Shown: positions 8,999-18,364, numbered from the stretch's first letter. The stretch: DNA of 64,000 bases from Corynebacterium haematomassiliense (GCF_013978595.1 NZ_JACDTZ010000001.1:1488001-1552000); one strand, 5' to 3'. Program-made: numbers and translations. Notes: generated by a model from the sequence alone, not told the origin.

Positions 8999-10131
8999 GC
9001 GGCCAGCTGACCGGGCGCGCCCGCACCGGCGCGGCGGTGGCCTCGATCCTGCTCGGCGCGCTCTTCATCGTCGACTGGGTGACAGTGCAGTCGCCGGTCG
9101 GCGCGGCGGCAAAGCTGGCCGGGGCCGCCATCCTGGCGGGCGCGACCGCCTCCTGCGCCGCGCTGTGGGTCCCCGGCATCGCCGCGTGCGCCACCCTTGC
9201 CCTGGCGCTGCAGAGCCTCAGCGTCTTCCTCTACTGGGCCCCGCCGCTGGCGTTCGCCTCCTACCTGCTGGGCCTGTCCGCCCCGCGCAGGCAGCGGCCC
9301 TGGCTCGTGGCGTGGGTGCTGGGGGTCTCCACCGCCGGCCTCTACGCCCACCACCTGTTCTTCGACGCCGAGTGGCCCAGCGGCATGACCACCACCGAGG
9401 CGGTGGAGGCCGGGGTCGGCGCGACCGTGCTGTGCTGGCTGGCGCTGGGCTTCTTCTACCTGCTGGGCACCCAGGCGCGCCAGCGCCGCGAGCGCATCTC
9501 GGAGCTAGAGCAGCAGGTGGAGTTCGCGCACGTGCGCGAGCGCACGCAGATCGCCCGGGAGATGCACGACATCGTCGCGCACACGCTCGCGGGCATCACC
9601 GCGCTTGCCGACGGCGCCCGCTACGCCGCCAAGTCCAACCCGGAGGTAGCGGAGGAGGCGCTGGAGACCATCAGCCGGGAGTCGCGCACGGCGCTCGGCC
9701 AGATACGCGGGCTGCTCAGCGTGCTGCGCAGCGACGAGACCGAGCGCCCCGCCGGCACCGCGCCGAGCCGGCACGACTTCGAGGCGCTTTTCGACGACGC
9801 CCGCCGCCGCGGGACCGACCTGACCGTCGAGGGCCTCGACGACCTGCCCGCCGACCTGCCCGCGCTCACGCAGTTCACGCTCTATCGCGTTTGCCAGGAG
9901 GCAGTGACCAACATGCTGCGGCACGCGTCCTCCCCCGCCGGCGTGATCCGGTTTGTGGTGGGTGCCCACTCGATTGTGGTGGAGGCGGAAAACGCGGCAT
10001 CAAAAAGCAAAAGCTCGACGGGGGGCTTCGGGCTGGTGGGCATCGAGGAGCGGGTGGCCGCGGTCAGCGGGCGGGTACGCTTCGAGCGCGACGGTGGCAA
10101 GTTTGTGCTGACGGCGGAGGTACCTCGATGA
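8995..10131 (+). CDS. NarL-family sensor histidine kinase
   Basis: This 378-residue sensor has about five N-terminal membrane helices (residues 10-150), a coiled-coil linker (RRERISELEQQVEFAHV), a HisKA_3 dimerisation domain with REMHDIVAHTL (phospho-acceptor His191), and an HATPase domain with N-box CQEAVTNMLRHA and G-box GGFGLVGIEERV. There is almost no extracytoplasmic loop, so the cue is probably sensed within the membrane. The GTG start overlaps the esterase stop (GTGA), and the stop overlaps the regulator start (ATGA), so the three genes are translationally coupled. Confidence 0.92.
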   Translation: MSGQLTGRARTGAAVASILLGALFIVDWVTVQSPVGAAAKLAGAAILAGATASCAALWVPGIAACATLALALQSLSVFLYWAPPLAFASYLLGLSAPRRQRPWLVAWVLGVSTAGLYAHHLFFDAEWPSGMTTTEAVEAGVGATVLCWLALGFFYLLGTQARQRRERISELEQQVEFAHVRERTQIAREMHDIVAHTLAGITALADGARYAAKSNPEVAEEALETISRESRTALGQIRGLLSVLRSDETERPAGTAPSRHDFEALFDDARRRGTDLTVEGLDDLPADLPALTQFTLYRVCQEAVTNMLRHASSPAGVIRFVVGAHSIVVEAENAASKSKSSTGGFGLVGIEERVAAVSGRVRFERDGGKFVLTAEVPR

Positions 10132-10790
10132 TCACGGTTGCGCTTGTGGACGACCAACCGCTCGTGCGCGCTGGGTTTTCCATGCTGGTTGGCTCGCAGG
10201 GCGACATGGAGGTGGCGTGGCAGGCCGGCGACGGCGATGAGGTGCCGGGCCGAGAGGCCGCGGACGTGGTGCTCATGGACATCCGTATGCCCAGCGTCGG
10301 TGGCATCGAAGCCACCCGTGCGCTGCTTGCGGAGCACCCCGACACCCGGGTCATCATGCTCACCACTTTCGACGACCAGGAGCTGGTGCTCGACGCGCTC
10401 GATGCCGGCGCCTCCGGCTTCCTGCTCAAGGACGCCGACCCCGACGAGCTGCTCAGCGCGATCCGCGCCGTCGACGGCGGCGACGCGGTGCTCGCGCCGA
10501 AGGTGACCCGCCACGTCATCGGCGCGGCGCAGGCCCCGGAGCATCAGGAGGCGGCACGCAACGAGGCAATGCTCGAGCGCCTTACCCCGCGCGAGGTGGA
10601 GGTCCTGCGCTTGGTGGCGCTGGGCTACTCAAACGAGGAGATTGCCGAGGCCGAGACGCTCTCCCCCGCGACGGTGAAGACACACGTGCACCGCATTCTG
10701 TTCAAGACCGAGTCCCGCGACCGCGTCCACGCCGTCCTCTTCGCGTTCCGCGCGGGCTTGGTGGGCACCGGCGAGTTGCTGGGCCACTAG
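10128..10790 (+). CDS. NarL/LuxR-family response regulator
   Basis: This 220-residue regulator has a receiver domain with acidic pocket VDDQ at 7-10, phospho-acceptor Asp51 in VLMDIRMP, the conserved TTF threonine and LLKDA lysine. A LuxR-type helix-turn-helix follows (LTPREVEVLRLVALGYSNEE and SPATVKTHVHRI, about residues 150-190). It is the partner of the upstream kinase. The perfect inverted repeat just after the gene, in front of the ABC transporter, is the obvious candidate target. Confidence 0.93.
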   Translation: MITVALVDDQPLVRAGFSMLVGSQGDMEVAWQAGDGDEVPGREAADVVLMDIRMPSVGGIEATRALLAEHPDTRVIMLTTFDDQELVLDALDAGASGFLLKDADPDELLSAIRAVDGGDAVLAPKVTRHVIGAAQAPEHQEAARNEAMLERLTPREVEVLRLVALGYSNEEIAEAETLSPATVKTHVHRILFKTESRDRVHAVLFAFRAGLVGTGELLGH

Positions 10791-10795
10791 CCGCC

Positions 10796-10828
10796 TACAC
10801 CCCAGGGTGTACGCGCCGATTTACACCC
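10796..10828 (+). promoter_or_regulatory. TACACCC inverted repeat plus third half-site (candidate response-regulator operator)
   Basis: TACACCC-CA-GGGTGTA at 10796-10811 is a perfect 7-bp inverted repeat, and a third copy TACACCC lies at 10822-10828, about two helical turns and a half from the first arm. The site fills the 82-nt gap between the regulator stop and the ABC ATPase start. Binding by the NarL-type regulator is inferred from position. Confidence 0.5.
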
Positions 10829-10872
10829 GCGGGCGGACGATTTCGCCTGCGCCACGCGCGATTGTGGGAACC

Positions 10873-11724
10873 ATGATCGAAGTTCACAACCTGACCAAAC
10901 GGTATTCAAGCTCCACCGCCGTCAACGCGCTGTCGTTCACCGCGCCGGACGGCGACGTCACAGGCTTCTTGGGCCCGAACGGCTCCGGCAAGTCCACGAC
11001 CATGCGCATGATCGTCGGGCTAGAAACCCCAGACGAGGGCGAGGCGCTTATCGACGGCTCCACTTTCCGATCCCTCGACCAGCCCGCACGCGCCGTCGGG
11101 GCACTGCTCAACCCGGAATGGATCGCCCCGCACATGACTGGGCGCGGCCACCTGAAGATGGTCGCCGATTACGCCGGCGTGCCGGAATCCCGCGCCGACG
11201 AGGCGCTTGAGGCGTTCGGGCTCGCGGAAGCAGCAAAACGGCAAGTGAAAAACTACTCCCTCGGCATGCGCCAGCGCCTCGGCGTGGCCAGCGCGCTGAT
11301 CGCGGACCCATCCAACGTCATCCTGGACGAGCCGGTCAACGGTCTCGACCCGCAGGGCGTCGCCTGGATGCGGGGGCGCATCCGCGAGATGGCCGCCGAG
11401 GGCCGTGCGGTAGTCGTCTCTTCGCACCTGATGAGCGAGATGCAGCTCACCGCGGACCGCCTTGTGGTGATCAACCGCGGCCGCCTCGCCGGCGAGGGCC
11501 CGCTCGAAGACTTCCTGGGCTCCAACCGGGTTGAGGCGACGTGCAGCGACCCGGCGCGGCTGGCTGAGGCCGTCGGCGGCCAGGTCATCGGCGACTCCGT
11601 TGTCGTCGACGACGCCACCGCCCGAGACGTCGGCGAGGCCGCCCAGCGCGCCGGCGTGACGGTGTACTCCCTCCAGGAATCCCGCCGCAGCCTCGAAGAA
11701 GTGTTCCTGGAGTCGACGAAATAG
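10873..11724 (+). CDS. ABC transporter ATP-binding protein
   Basis: This 283-residue ATPase is of the DrrA/CcmA type. Walker A is GPNGSGKST at about residues 36-44, the signature is YSLGMRQRLG near 133, Walker B is NVILDEP near 155, and the switch His is in VVSSHLMSE near 183. A C-terminal domain of about 80 residues follows. The start MIEVHNLTKRY is preferred over the Met 22 codons upstream, which lies within the operator region. Eighteen nt separate it from its permease. It probably exports or senses a membrane-active compound under control of the two-component system. Confidence 0.9.
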   Translation: MIEVHNLTKRYSSSTAVNALSFTAPDGDVTGFLGPNGSGKSTTMRMIVGLETPDEGEALIDGSTFRSLDQPARAVGALLNPEWIAPHMTGRGHLKMVADYAGVPESRADEALEAFGLAEAAKRQVKNYSLGMRQRLGVASALIADPSNVILDEPVNGLDPQGVAWMRGRIREMAAEGRAVVVSSHLMSEMQLTADRLVVINRGRLAGEGPLEDFLGSNRVEATCSDPARLAEAVGGQVIGDSVVVDDATARDVGEAAQRAGVTVYSLQESRRSLEEVFLESTK

Positions 11725-11742
11725 GACGTAGGAGGATTTTCC

Positions 11743-12438
11743 ATGCACACACTGAAAGCAACGCTGCGGGAGATCTTTTCCCGCCCCGCGACGCGCATCC
11801 TGCTCGCGTTTGTCGCGGCCGCCCTCATTCTCGGGCCCATGGCCGTCGCGATGCTCGTCGGCCCCAACGGTACAAGCACCGCAGACCCTGCAATGCTGCT
11901 CATCCCGGCCGCTTTGATGCTCCCTGTGGCGTTCGCCGCGGGCGCTTTCCCCGCTGGCAGCGCGCACTCGCGCGGCACGATCGGCTACGCCTACCTCGCG
12001 TCGAACCACCGCGGTTGGGAGCTCGCATGTCGCGTCGGAATCGCAGCTCTCGCCTGCATACTGACGGCGTTTGCCGCGTCGGCGATCGGGCTCGGCGGCG
12101 CGCACGTGTTTGTCGACAGCGTCGCTTTGGGAGGCGCCGACAGCGCAGATATGGTGCGCAGCCAGGCCGAGCTGTGGATCGTGTACCCACTACTCGCGGC
12201 CCTGACAGCCGTACTGCTCGGTTCGGGCACCGCGTCCTTCTTCGTCTGGGTCGTAGAGTCGCTCATTGTGGAGACTGCCCTCGGCGCGATCAACCAGCCG
12301 TGGGCCGCGGCCCTGGAAAAGCTCCTGCCGGGCGGCGCGGCCGGGAACGGCACGGCCGGCGTGGTCACTCTTGCGGTCTGGGTCGCGGTCCTTGCCGCCG
12401 CCGCGTACGCTGCCGTGCAGCGGAGGGCCGTGAAATGA
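11743..12438 (+). CDS. ABC transporter permease
   Basis: This 231-residue membrane protein has about six hydrophobic helices, with the first after MHTLKATLREIFSRPATR and the last just before the basic C-terminus. It follows the ABC ATPase by 18 nt with AGGAGG upstream of its ATG, and overlaps the DUF418 gene (ATGA). It has no recognisable substrate signature; the ABC-2 type fold is inferred from the helix count and partner. Confidence 0.82.
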   Translation: MHTLKATLREIFSRPATRILLAFVAAALILGPMAVAMLVGPNGTSTADPAMLLIPAALMLPVAFAAGAFPAGSAHSRGTIGYAYLASNHRGWELACRVGIAALACILTAFAASAIGLGGAHVFVDSVALGGADSADMVRSQAELWIVYPLLAALTAVLLGSGTASFFVWVVESLIVETALGAINQPWAAALEKLLPGGAAGNGTAGVVTLAVWVAVLAAAAYAAVQRRAVK

Positions 12439-13673
12439 CCCTAAAAGAGAGCACAAGACATGCCGGTGAGCGCACCGCCGCCCGTCGGCGGTTCGTGGCC
12501 CCCGACCTCGCCCGCGGTTTCGCTTTAGTCGGCATCGCGATGGCCAACATAGTCACCGACTGGGACCCGGCGGAGGGTGTCGACCACGCGGCGGGCCTCG
12601 GCGGCTACAACGGCGACGGCACCGCGTGGGAGAAGCTGCTCGTCTTCCTAGAGACGCTCTTCGTGCATGTGCGCGGCCTACCCATGTTTGCCACCCTCCT
12701 CGGTGTTGGCATGGGCATGATCTTTGTCAGCCTCGAACGGCGCGGCTACCCGCTGCGCGCCCGGCGCGGGGTGCTCGCGCGCCGCTACGGGTTCCTGTTT
12801 CTGTTCGGTCTGGTGCATAAGACGCTGTTTTTCACCAACGACATCATGACGGCCTACGGCATCGCGGCACTCATCCTGTGCTTGTTCATCGGGTGGAGCG
12901 ACAAGGCCCTCTACGCCCTCGCAGGTGCTGCGTTCGCCCTGAACGCGGTGCTTCGGGCACCTGGCGTATTCGCCGCGTTTTCGTCGACAGCGGAACCAAT
13001 AGACGGCAGCCCCGCGCGCATCGTCGACCTCAGCGACCGCATAGCCGCGGGCCTGACCAACTTCTGGGTGTACCCGGCAATGGGCGTGATCGAGATGCTC
13101 GCCTTCTTCCCGCTTGTCGTGGTCGGGTTCGTCTGGGGCCGCCGCGGTATCTTCGGCGACGTCGACGGCAACTCCCGGATGCTCCGCGGGTGGGCGATTC
13201 TTGCAGCCGTAGTTATCGCGGCCGTCGGCATCCCATGGGGCTGTGCGGAAATCGGCGCGCTCGAACCCAGGTGGGCTACAGGGCTCAATGCCACCAACGA
13301 GCTCGTCGGCATGCTCACCGGCCCCGGCATTCTCGCCGCAATCTCCCTCGCGTGCCGGCCGTTGCAATCGCGTATCAACGCCTCCGGCTCCCTCCCGCAC
13401 CTAGCCCAACCGCTAGTGGCGCTGGGGAAACGTTCCATGAGCGGCTACCTTGCGCAAACGATCCTCTTCATCCTGACAACCCAGCCCGCGTTCTGGTGGG
13501 TGACTCGCGATGCGACGATCGCCGGCAAGCTCGGTTGGGCGCTGGTTGTCTGGCTGGTTACGGTGGCTGGTGCGTGGGCGCTCGAGTGGGCCGGCAAGCC
13601 GGGGCCGTTCGAATGGCTGCACCGTCGTCTGTCGTACGGCAAAGACGGCCTGCCCGAGCACTACCCTGGCTAG
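12435..13673 (+). CDS. DUF418 family membrane protein
   Basis: This 412-residue protein has about ten membrane helices and the features of the DUF418/YeiB family: an N-terminal PDLARGFALVGIAMANI segment, a central RGLPMFATLLGVGMG segment, an RRYGFLFLFGLVH motif, and a C-terminal GKRSMSGYLAQ(S/T) segment. The biochemical role of the family is unknown. The ATG overlaps the permease stop by 4 nt, so it is the last gene of this ABC operon. The longer frame beginning at 12015 overlaps the permease and is rejected. Confidence 0.88.
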   Translation: MTLKESTRHAGERTAARRRFVAPDLARGFALVGIAMANIVTDWDPAEGVDHAAGLGGYNGDGTAWEKLLVFLETLFVHVRGLPMFATLLGVGMGMIFVSLERRGYPLRARRGVLARRYGFLFLFGLVHKTLFFTNDIMTAYGIAALILCLFIGWSDKALYALAGAAFALNAVLRAPGVFAAFSSTAEPIDGSPARIVDLSDRIAAGLTNFWVYPAMGVIEMLAFFPLVVVGFVWGRRGIFGDVDGNSRMLRGWAILAAVVIAAVGIPWGCAEIGALEPRWATGLNATNELVGMLTGPGILAAISLACRPLQSRINASGSLPHLAQPLVALGKRSMSGYLAQTILFILTTQPAFWWVTRDATIAGKLGWALVVWLVTVAGAWALEWAGKPGPFEWLHRRLSYGKDGLPEHYPG

Positions 13674-13750
13674 GCTGTCCGGAGCAGACGCAGCCGGAGA
13701 TCGCACTGCGCCTGCGCTCCCTTCGGCCCGTCGTTTCTCCCCCACCGGTC

Positions 13751-13756
13751 TACGAT
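13751..13756 (+). promoter_or_regulatory. -10 box of the heterodimeric ABC exporter operon
   Basis: TACGAT lies 28 nt upstream of the ATG at 13785, followed by GAGAGGGG as ribosome-binding site. This marks a new transcription unit after the DUF418 gene. The 111-nt gap holds no other gene. Confidence 0.45.
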
Positions 13757-13784
13757 TGCCCCGGACAAAAAGAGAGGGGCACTC

Positions 13785-15491
13785 ATGGATCTCATCCGCC
13801 TCACCGCGCGCTTTGGCAGGCGGTACAGCGGCAAGATCGCACTGGTCATCGTGCTGCAGCTGGTCACCACGCTGGCCACGCTGTACTTGCCGGACCTGAA
13901 CGCGGACATCATCAACAACGGCGTCGCCCAAGCGGACCTGCCGTACATCTGGCACACCGGCCGCACGATGTTGGTGGTGGCACTGGTGCAGATCGCGGCA
14001 GCGATCGCGGCGGTGTGGTTCGCCTCCCAGGTGGCCATGAACACCGGCCGGGACATCAGGGCCGCCGTGTACGACCGGGTATCCGATTTCGACAGCGAGG
14101 AGATGGCGCATTTCGGCGCCGCCACACTGGTCACGCGCGGCACGAACGATGTCCAGCAGGTGCAGATGACGTTCCTGCTGTTCATGAACTTCATGGTCGC
14201 GGCACCCATCATGGCTATCGGCGGCATCATCATGGCGCTGCGCCAGGACGCGGGCATGTCGTGGCTGGTGGTCACCGCGGTGCTCATTCTCGCGGTCGTG
14301 GTGGGGATCACCGCCGCGGTTCTGATGCCGCTGTTCAAGCGCATGCAGAAGAAGCTGGACGCGATCAACGGCCTGTTGCGCGAGCAGATCGCGGGTATCC
14401 GCGTGGTGCGCGCGTTCGGCCGTGAGGACCACGAGGCCGAGCGTTTCACGGAGGCGAACCACGACATCACCAGGCTGAGCCTGAACATCGGCCGGGTGTT
14501 CGTGACCATGTTCCCGGTGATCATGCTGATTTTGAACCTGGCCACGGCCGCAGTGCTGTGGTTCGGCGGCCACCGCGTGGACGAGGGCCTGGTGGAGGTC
14601 GGCTCGCTCACCGCGTTTATGCAATACCTGATGCAGATTCTCATGGCGGTGATGATGGGTGTGTTCATGCTGATGATGCTGCCGCGCGCCATCGTCTGCG
14701 CCGACCGCATCGAAGAGGTGCTCGGGCATGAGGTGAAGGCGCCGGTGACCGGAGGGGCGTCGATAGGCAAGGGCTCCGTGCGCTTCGAGGATGTCTCCTA
14801 CACCTACCCGGGCGCGGAGAAGCCGGTGCTGGAGCACATCTCGTTTGAGGCGGCGCCGGGGACCACGACGGCGATCATCGGCTCGACGGGCAGCGGCAAG
14901 ACCACGCTCGCTGGGCTTTTGCCCAGGCTGTACTCGCCGACTTCGGGGCGCGTGCTTATCGACGGCCATCCGGTCACCCACATCCCGCGCCAAGACCTGG
15001 TGGGGGCCGTCGCGATGGTGCCGCAGAAACCGTGGCTGTTTTCCGGCACGGTGGCGTCGAACCTGCGAATCGGCAACCCGGATGCCACGGATGATGAGCT
15101 GTGGGCGGCGCTGCGCGTCGCGCAAGCCGGGTTCGTGGAGGATCTGGACATGCCGATTGCCCAGGGCGGCACCAACGTCTCCGGCGGGCAGCGCCAGCGG
15201 CTGTGCATCGCGCGGATGTTCGTGGCGGATCCGAAGGTGTACGTCTTCGACGACTCGTTCAGCGCGCTGGACGCGACCACCGAAGCGAACCTGAATGCGG
15301 CGATGCGCGAGATCGTGCAGGACCGCACGGTGATTGTGGTGGCGCAGAAAGTGTCCTCGATCAAGCACGCGGACCAAATTTTGGTGATGGAGGCCGGGCG
15401 CATCGTCGCGCGTGGCACGCACGACGAGCTGCTGCAAACCAGCGAGACGTACCGGGAGATCGCGGCGAGCCAGGCGGAGGTGGACGCATGA
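13785..15491 (+). CDS. ABC exporter half-transporter, degenerate-site subunit
   Basis: This 568-residue protein is a six-helix membrane domain fused to an ATPase (type IV exporter). Walker A is GSTGSGKTT near residue 367 and the signature VSGGQRQR is intact. The residue after Walker B is Asp instead of the catalytic Glu (VFDDSFSALD), and the H-loop has Gln instead of His (VVAQKVSS). It is therefore the subunit whose own nucleotide site cannot hydrolyse efficiently, as in TmrAB or TM287/288-like heterodimers. It overlaps its partner by 4 nt. Likely cargo is a drug or lipid; nothing in the sequence decides. Confidence 0.9.
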   Translation: MDLIRLTARFGRRYSGKIALVIVLQLVTTLATLYLPDLNADIINNGVAQADLPYIWHTGRTMLVVALVQIAAAIAAVWFASQVAMNTGRDIRAAVYDRVSDFDSEEMAHFGAATLVTRGTNDVQQVQMTFLLFMNFMVAAPIMAIGGIIMALRQDAGMSWLVVTAVLILAVVVGITAAVLMPLFKRMQKKLDAINGLLREQIAGIRVVRAFGREDHEAERFTEANHDITRLSLNIGRVFVTMFPVIMLILNLATAAVLWFGGHRVDEGLVEVGSLTAFMQYLMQILMAVMMGVFMLMMLPRAIVCADRIEEVLGHEVKAPVTGGASIGKGSVRFEDVSYTYPGAEKPVLEHISFEAAPGTTTAIIGSTGSGKTTLAGLLPRLYSPTSGRVLIDGHPVTHIPRQDLVGAVAMVPQKPWLFSGTVASNLRIGNPDATDDELWAALRVAQAGFVEDLDMPIAQGGTNVSGGQRQRLCIARMFVADPKVYVFDDSFSALDATTEANLNAAMREIVQDRTVIVVAQKVSSIKHADQILVMEAGRIVARGTHDELLQTSETYREIAASQAEVDA

Positions 15492-17443
15492 GCAACCAAC
15501 ACGGAACTGAGCTGACAGACGACCAGCTCGCCGAATACGAAGAGAAGATGGCCGGCGACGACTTCTCCAGCAAGGCGCCGCGCAAGGCCAAGCAGTTCTG
15601 GCCGTCCGCAAAGCGCCTGCTGGGGCTTTTGGCGCCGTACAAGCTTGCGCTGGTGGCCGTGTTCGCCATGAACGCGGTGTCCGTGTTCCTGTCGGTGTAC
15701 GCCCCGCGCGTGATGGGCCGGGCCATGGACGTGATCTTCTCCGGCGTGATGTCCAAGCACATGCCGCCGGGCACCACCAAGGAGCAGGCGATCGAGGGGC
15801 TGCGCGCCGCGGGCCAGGACCGGTTCGCGGACATGGCCTCGGCGATGGAGCTCACCCCCGGCTCCGGCATCGACTTCGACCGCCTTGGCCAGCTCATCGC
15901 GCTGGTGCTGGCGCTGTACGTGGCGGCGTCGTTGCTGATGTGGGCCCAAGGCGCGATTTTGAACCGGCTGACCATGCGCGCGGTGTTCAACCTGCGCGAG
16001 CGAGTGGAGGCCAAGCTCAACAACCTGCCGCTGCGCTACTTTGACACCCGCCAGCGCGGCGACGTGATGTCGCGCACCACCAACGACGTGGACAACGTGC
16101 AGCAGGCCCTGCAGCAGTCCCTGTCCTCGCTGTTCAACGCGATCCTGACTGTGGTGGGCATCCTCGTGATGATGTTCGCCATCTCCTGGCAGCTGGCACT
16201 AGTGGCGCTGCTGGCCATCCCGCTGACCGGCCTGGTCATGGGCCTGGTGGGCACGCGCAGCCAGAAGCAGTTCACCACCCAGTGGAAGGCCACCGGCGAT
16301 GTGAATGGGCACGTGGAGGAATCCTTCTCCGGCCACGATGTGGCGGTCATCTTCGGGCGCACCGACGAGCTGCGCCGCACCTTCGACGAGCGCAACGAGG
16401 AGCTTGCCGGCGCGGCGCAGAAGGCGCAGTTTTTGGCCAACTCGATGCACCCGACCATGCAGTTCATCTCGTATTTGTCGTACGTGGCCATCGCGGTGCT
16501 CGGCGGCGTGAAGGTCGCCTCCGGCAAGCTCACGCTCGGCGACGCCACCGCATTCATCCAGTACTCCCGCCAGTTCAACCAGCCGCTGGGCGAGATCGCC
16601 GGCATGATGCAGATGCTGCAGTCCGGCGTCGCGTCCGCGGAGCGCGTCTTCGAGCTTCTCGACGCTGAAGAGGAACCCGAAGACAGCTCCCAAGCCCGCA
16701 TCAACGGCCGCGCCGAGGGCCTGGTGGAGTTCCGCGATGTCTCCTTCTCCTACACCGACGAGCCTTTGATCCAGGACCTGAACCTGCGGGTGAAGCCCGG
16801 CCAGACCGCCGCGATTATCGGCCCCACCGGCGCCGGCAAGACCACGCTGGTGAACCTGATCATGCGCTTCTACGACGTCGATTCGGGCGCGATCACCCTT
16901 GACGGGGTGGACATCCGGGACTATTCCCGCGAGGACCTGCGCAACCAGATCGGCATGGTGCTCCAGGACGCTGTGCTGTTCAAGGGCACGATCATGGACA
17001 ACATCCGCTACGGCCGGCTCGATGCCACCGACGAGGAGGTCATTGAGGCGGCGAAGGCCACCTACGTGGACCGCTTCGTGCGCTCGCTTCCGGACGGCTA
17101 CGACACGGAAGTCGACCAGGACGGCGGGTCCGTCTCCGCGGGCGAGCGCCAGCTGATCACCATCGCGCGCGCGTTCCTGTCGCAGCCCGCGCTGCTGATC
17201 CTGGACGAGGCGACCTCGTCTGTGGACACCCGCACCGAGGTCATGGTGCAGCAGGCCATGAACGCGCTGCGGTCCAACCGCACCTCCTTTGTCATCGCGC
17301 ACCGTCTGTCCACCATCCGGGACGCGGACGTGATCGTGGTGATGGAAGACGGCAGGATTGTGGAGCAAGGTTCGCATGCGGAGCTCGTCGAAAAGCAAGG
17401 TGCGTACTGGCGCCTGCACCAATCCCAGTTCAGCGGGGACTAA
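15488..17443 (+). CDS. ABC exporter half-transporter, catalytic subunit
   Basis: This 651-residue partner has a hydrophilic N-terminal extension of about 40 residues, six membrane helices, and an ATPase domain with Walker A GPTGAGKTT, Walker B LLILDE with the catalytic Glu, and H-loop VIAHRLST. Its signature is degenerate (VSAGERQL instead of LSGGQ). Paired with the upstream protein, this leaves one canonical and one degenerate ATP site. The loop around residues 85-125 with several Met and acidic residues between the first two helices is longer than usual. Translational coupling (ATGA) supports 1:1 assembly. Confidence 0.92.
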   Translation: MSNQHGTELTDDQLAEYEEKMAGDDFSSKAPRKAKQFWPSAKRLLGLLAPYKLALVAVFAMNAVSVFLSVYAPRVMGRAMDVIFSGVMSKHMPPGTTKEQAIEGLRAAGQDRFADMASAMELTPGSGIDFDRLGQLIALVLALYVAASLLMWAQGAILNRLTMRAVFNLRERVEAKLNNLPLRYFDTRQRGDVMSRTTNDVDNVQQALQQSLSSLFNAILTVVGILVMMFAISWQLALVALLAIPLTGLVMGLVGTRSQKQFTTQWKATGDVNGHVEESFSGHDVAVIFGRTDELRRTFDERNEELAGAAQKAQFLANSMHPTMQFISYLSYVAIAVLGGVKVASGKLTLGDATAFIQYSRQFNQPLGEIAGMMQMLQSGVASAERVFELLDAEEEPEDSSQARINGRAEGLVEFRDVSFSYTDEPLIQDLNLRVKPGQTAAIIGPTGAGKTTLVNLIMRFYDVDSGAITLDGVDIRDYSREDLRNQIGMVLQDAVLFKGTIMDNIRYGRLDATDEEVIEAAKATYVDRFVRSLPDGYDTEVDQDGGSVSAGERQLITIARAFLSQPALLILDEATSSVDTRTEVMVQQAMNALRSNRTSFVIAHRLSTIRDADVIVVMEDGRIVEQGSHAELVEKQGAYWRLHQSQFSGD

Positions 17444-17463
17444 ACGCGGGTAGCATCGGACGC

Positions 17464-17673
17464 ATGACTGCAGAAAACGAAGGTCTGTACACCAGCATCG
17501 ACACTCCGGCAGACGGCGCAGCTAACAAGGCTGCTTCAGCCGGTGCGGACAACCCGAACCAGGACATGGACACCAAGCCCCTCGGCGAGGGCGTGCACAC
17601 CGTGGAAGAAGCCGAAACCCACGAGGACGACTCCCGCTGGAACGACGGCAAGCAGCCGCGCCCGCAGGACTAA
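17464..17673 (+). CDS. Small acidic hydrophilic protein, unknown function
   Basis: This 69-residue protein is rich in Asp, Glu, Asn and Pro, with no membrane segment, signal or cysteine. It is probably disordered. Support for a real gene: a -10-like TAGCAT at 17451-17456 ends 7 nt before the ATG, the pattern of a leaderless corynebacterial transcript, and the gene fits exactly between two well-called genes on the same strand. I do not recognise a family. Confidence 0.6.
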   Translation: MTAENEGLYTSIDTPADGAANKAASAGADNPNQDMDTKPLGEGVHTVEEAETHEDDSRWNDGKQPRPQD

Positions 17674-17737
17674 CCCCAATCCCCTCCCCGCGCCCCGGAC
17701 GTGCATGACAGCCGTCCGGGGCGTTAGTATGTCCGGC

Positions 17738-18343
17738 GTGAGCACCCCATACGGCAACTTCAGAATCGGCGACCAGGAGCGCATGGACGCCATGGACACC
17801 CTCGGCCGCGCACTCGGCGAGGGCCGGCTCAACATGGGCGAGTTCGACGACCGCTGCCGGCAAGTCGCCGAGGCACAGGTCCACTCCGACCTCGATCCGA
17901 TTTTGGGGGATCTGCCGCCGCAGCCGGCCGGAGGTGCCGTCGAGAGGCAAGAAGTGCACTCGGGCGATGTGTTTTACAGCGGCCGCGAGATCATGCAGGC
18001 GCGCCGCTCCGGCAAGCGCATGCGCGCAGGTGTCTTCTGGCTGGGCACGGTCGGCGCGCTCGGGCTGACCGCTTTGCACCCGGTTTTCCTGCTGATCATC
18101 CCCACCCTGTTCATCCTGCTGTACGTGATGAAGGTCGGCCCCGACTCCTGGTACACCCCCAGCCTGCGGCAGCTGGAGCAGCAGCGCCGCCAGGAGATCA
18201 AGCGCCGCCAGCTGGAGATCGAATCCGCCAAGGCGCACCAGCAGGCCATGATGCGGGTGCAGCGCAAGGATCAGTTCAACCAGCTGACCTCGGATGCGCT
18301 CGATGTCGCACAAAACACGATAAACCGCTTCCGCAAGAACTAA
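17738..18343 (+). CDS. DUF1707 domain membrane protein
   Basis: This protein of about 201 residues opens with the DUF1707 motif (FRIGDQERMDAMDTLGRAL...GEFDDRC), continues with a linker, then two adjacent hydrophobic segments near residues 95-135 and a basic, Gln/Arg-rich coiled tail (LEQQRRQEIKRRQLE). DUF1707 is a short actinobacterial N-terminal domain, often on membrane proteins of unknown role. I chose GTG at 17738 because TAGTAT at 17725-17730 ends 7 nt before it, suggesting a leaderless message; the in-frame ATG at 17729 is the alternative. Confidence 0.82.
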   Translation: MSTPYGNFRIGDQERMDAMDTLGRALGEGRLNMGEFDDRCRQVAEAQVHSDLDPILGDLPPQPAGGAVERQEVHSGDVFYSGREIMQARRSGKRMRAGVFWLGTVGALGLTALHPVFLLIIPTLFILLYVMKVGPDSWYTPSLRQLEQQRRQEIKRRQLEIESAKAHQQAMMRVQRKDQFNQLTSDALDVAQNTINRFRKN

Positions 18344-18364
18344 AGAGGCCTACAGTGGAGTGGC

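Noticed and set aside
13413..15611. Minus-strand frame of 732 codons across the ABC exporter gene
   Set aside because: Antisense shadow of the DUF418 and ABC genes with His/Arg-rich composition and no ribosome site.
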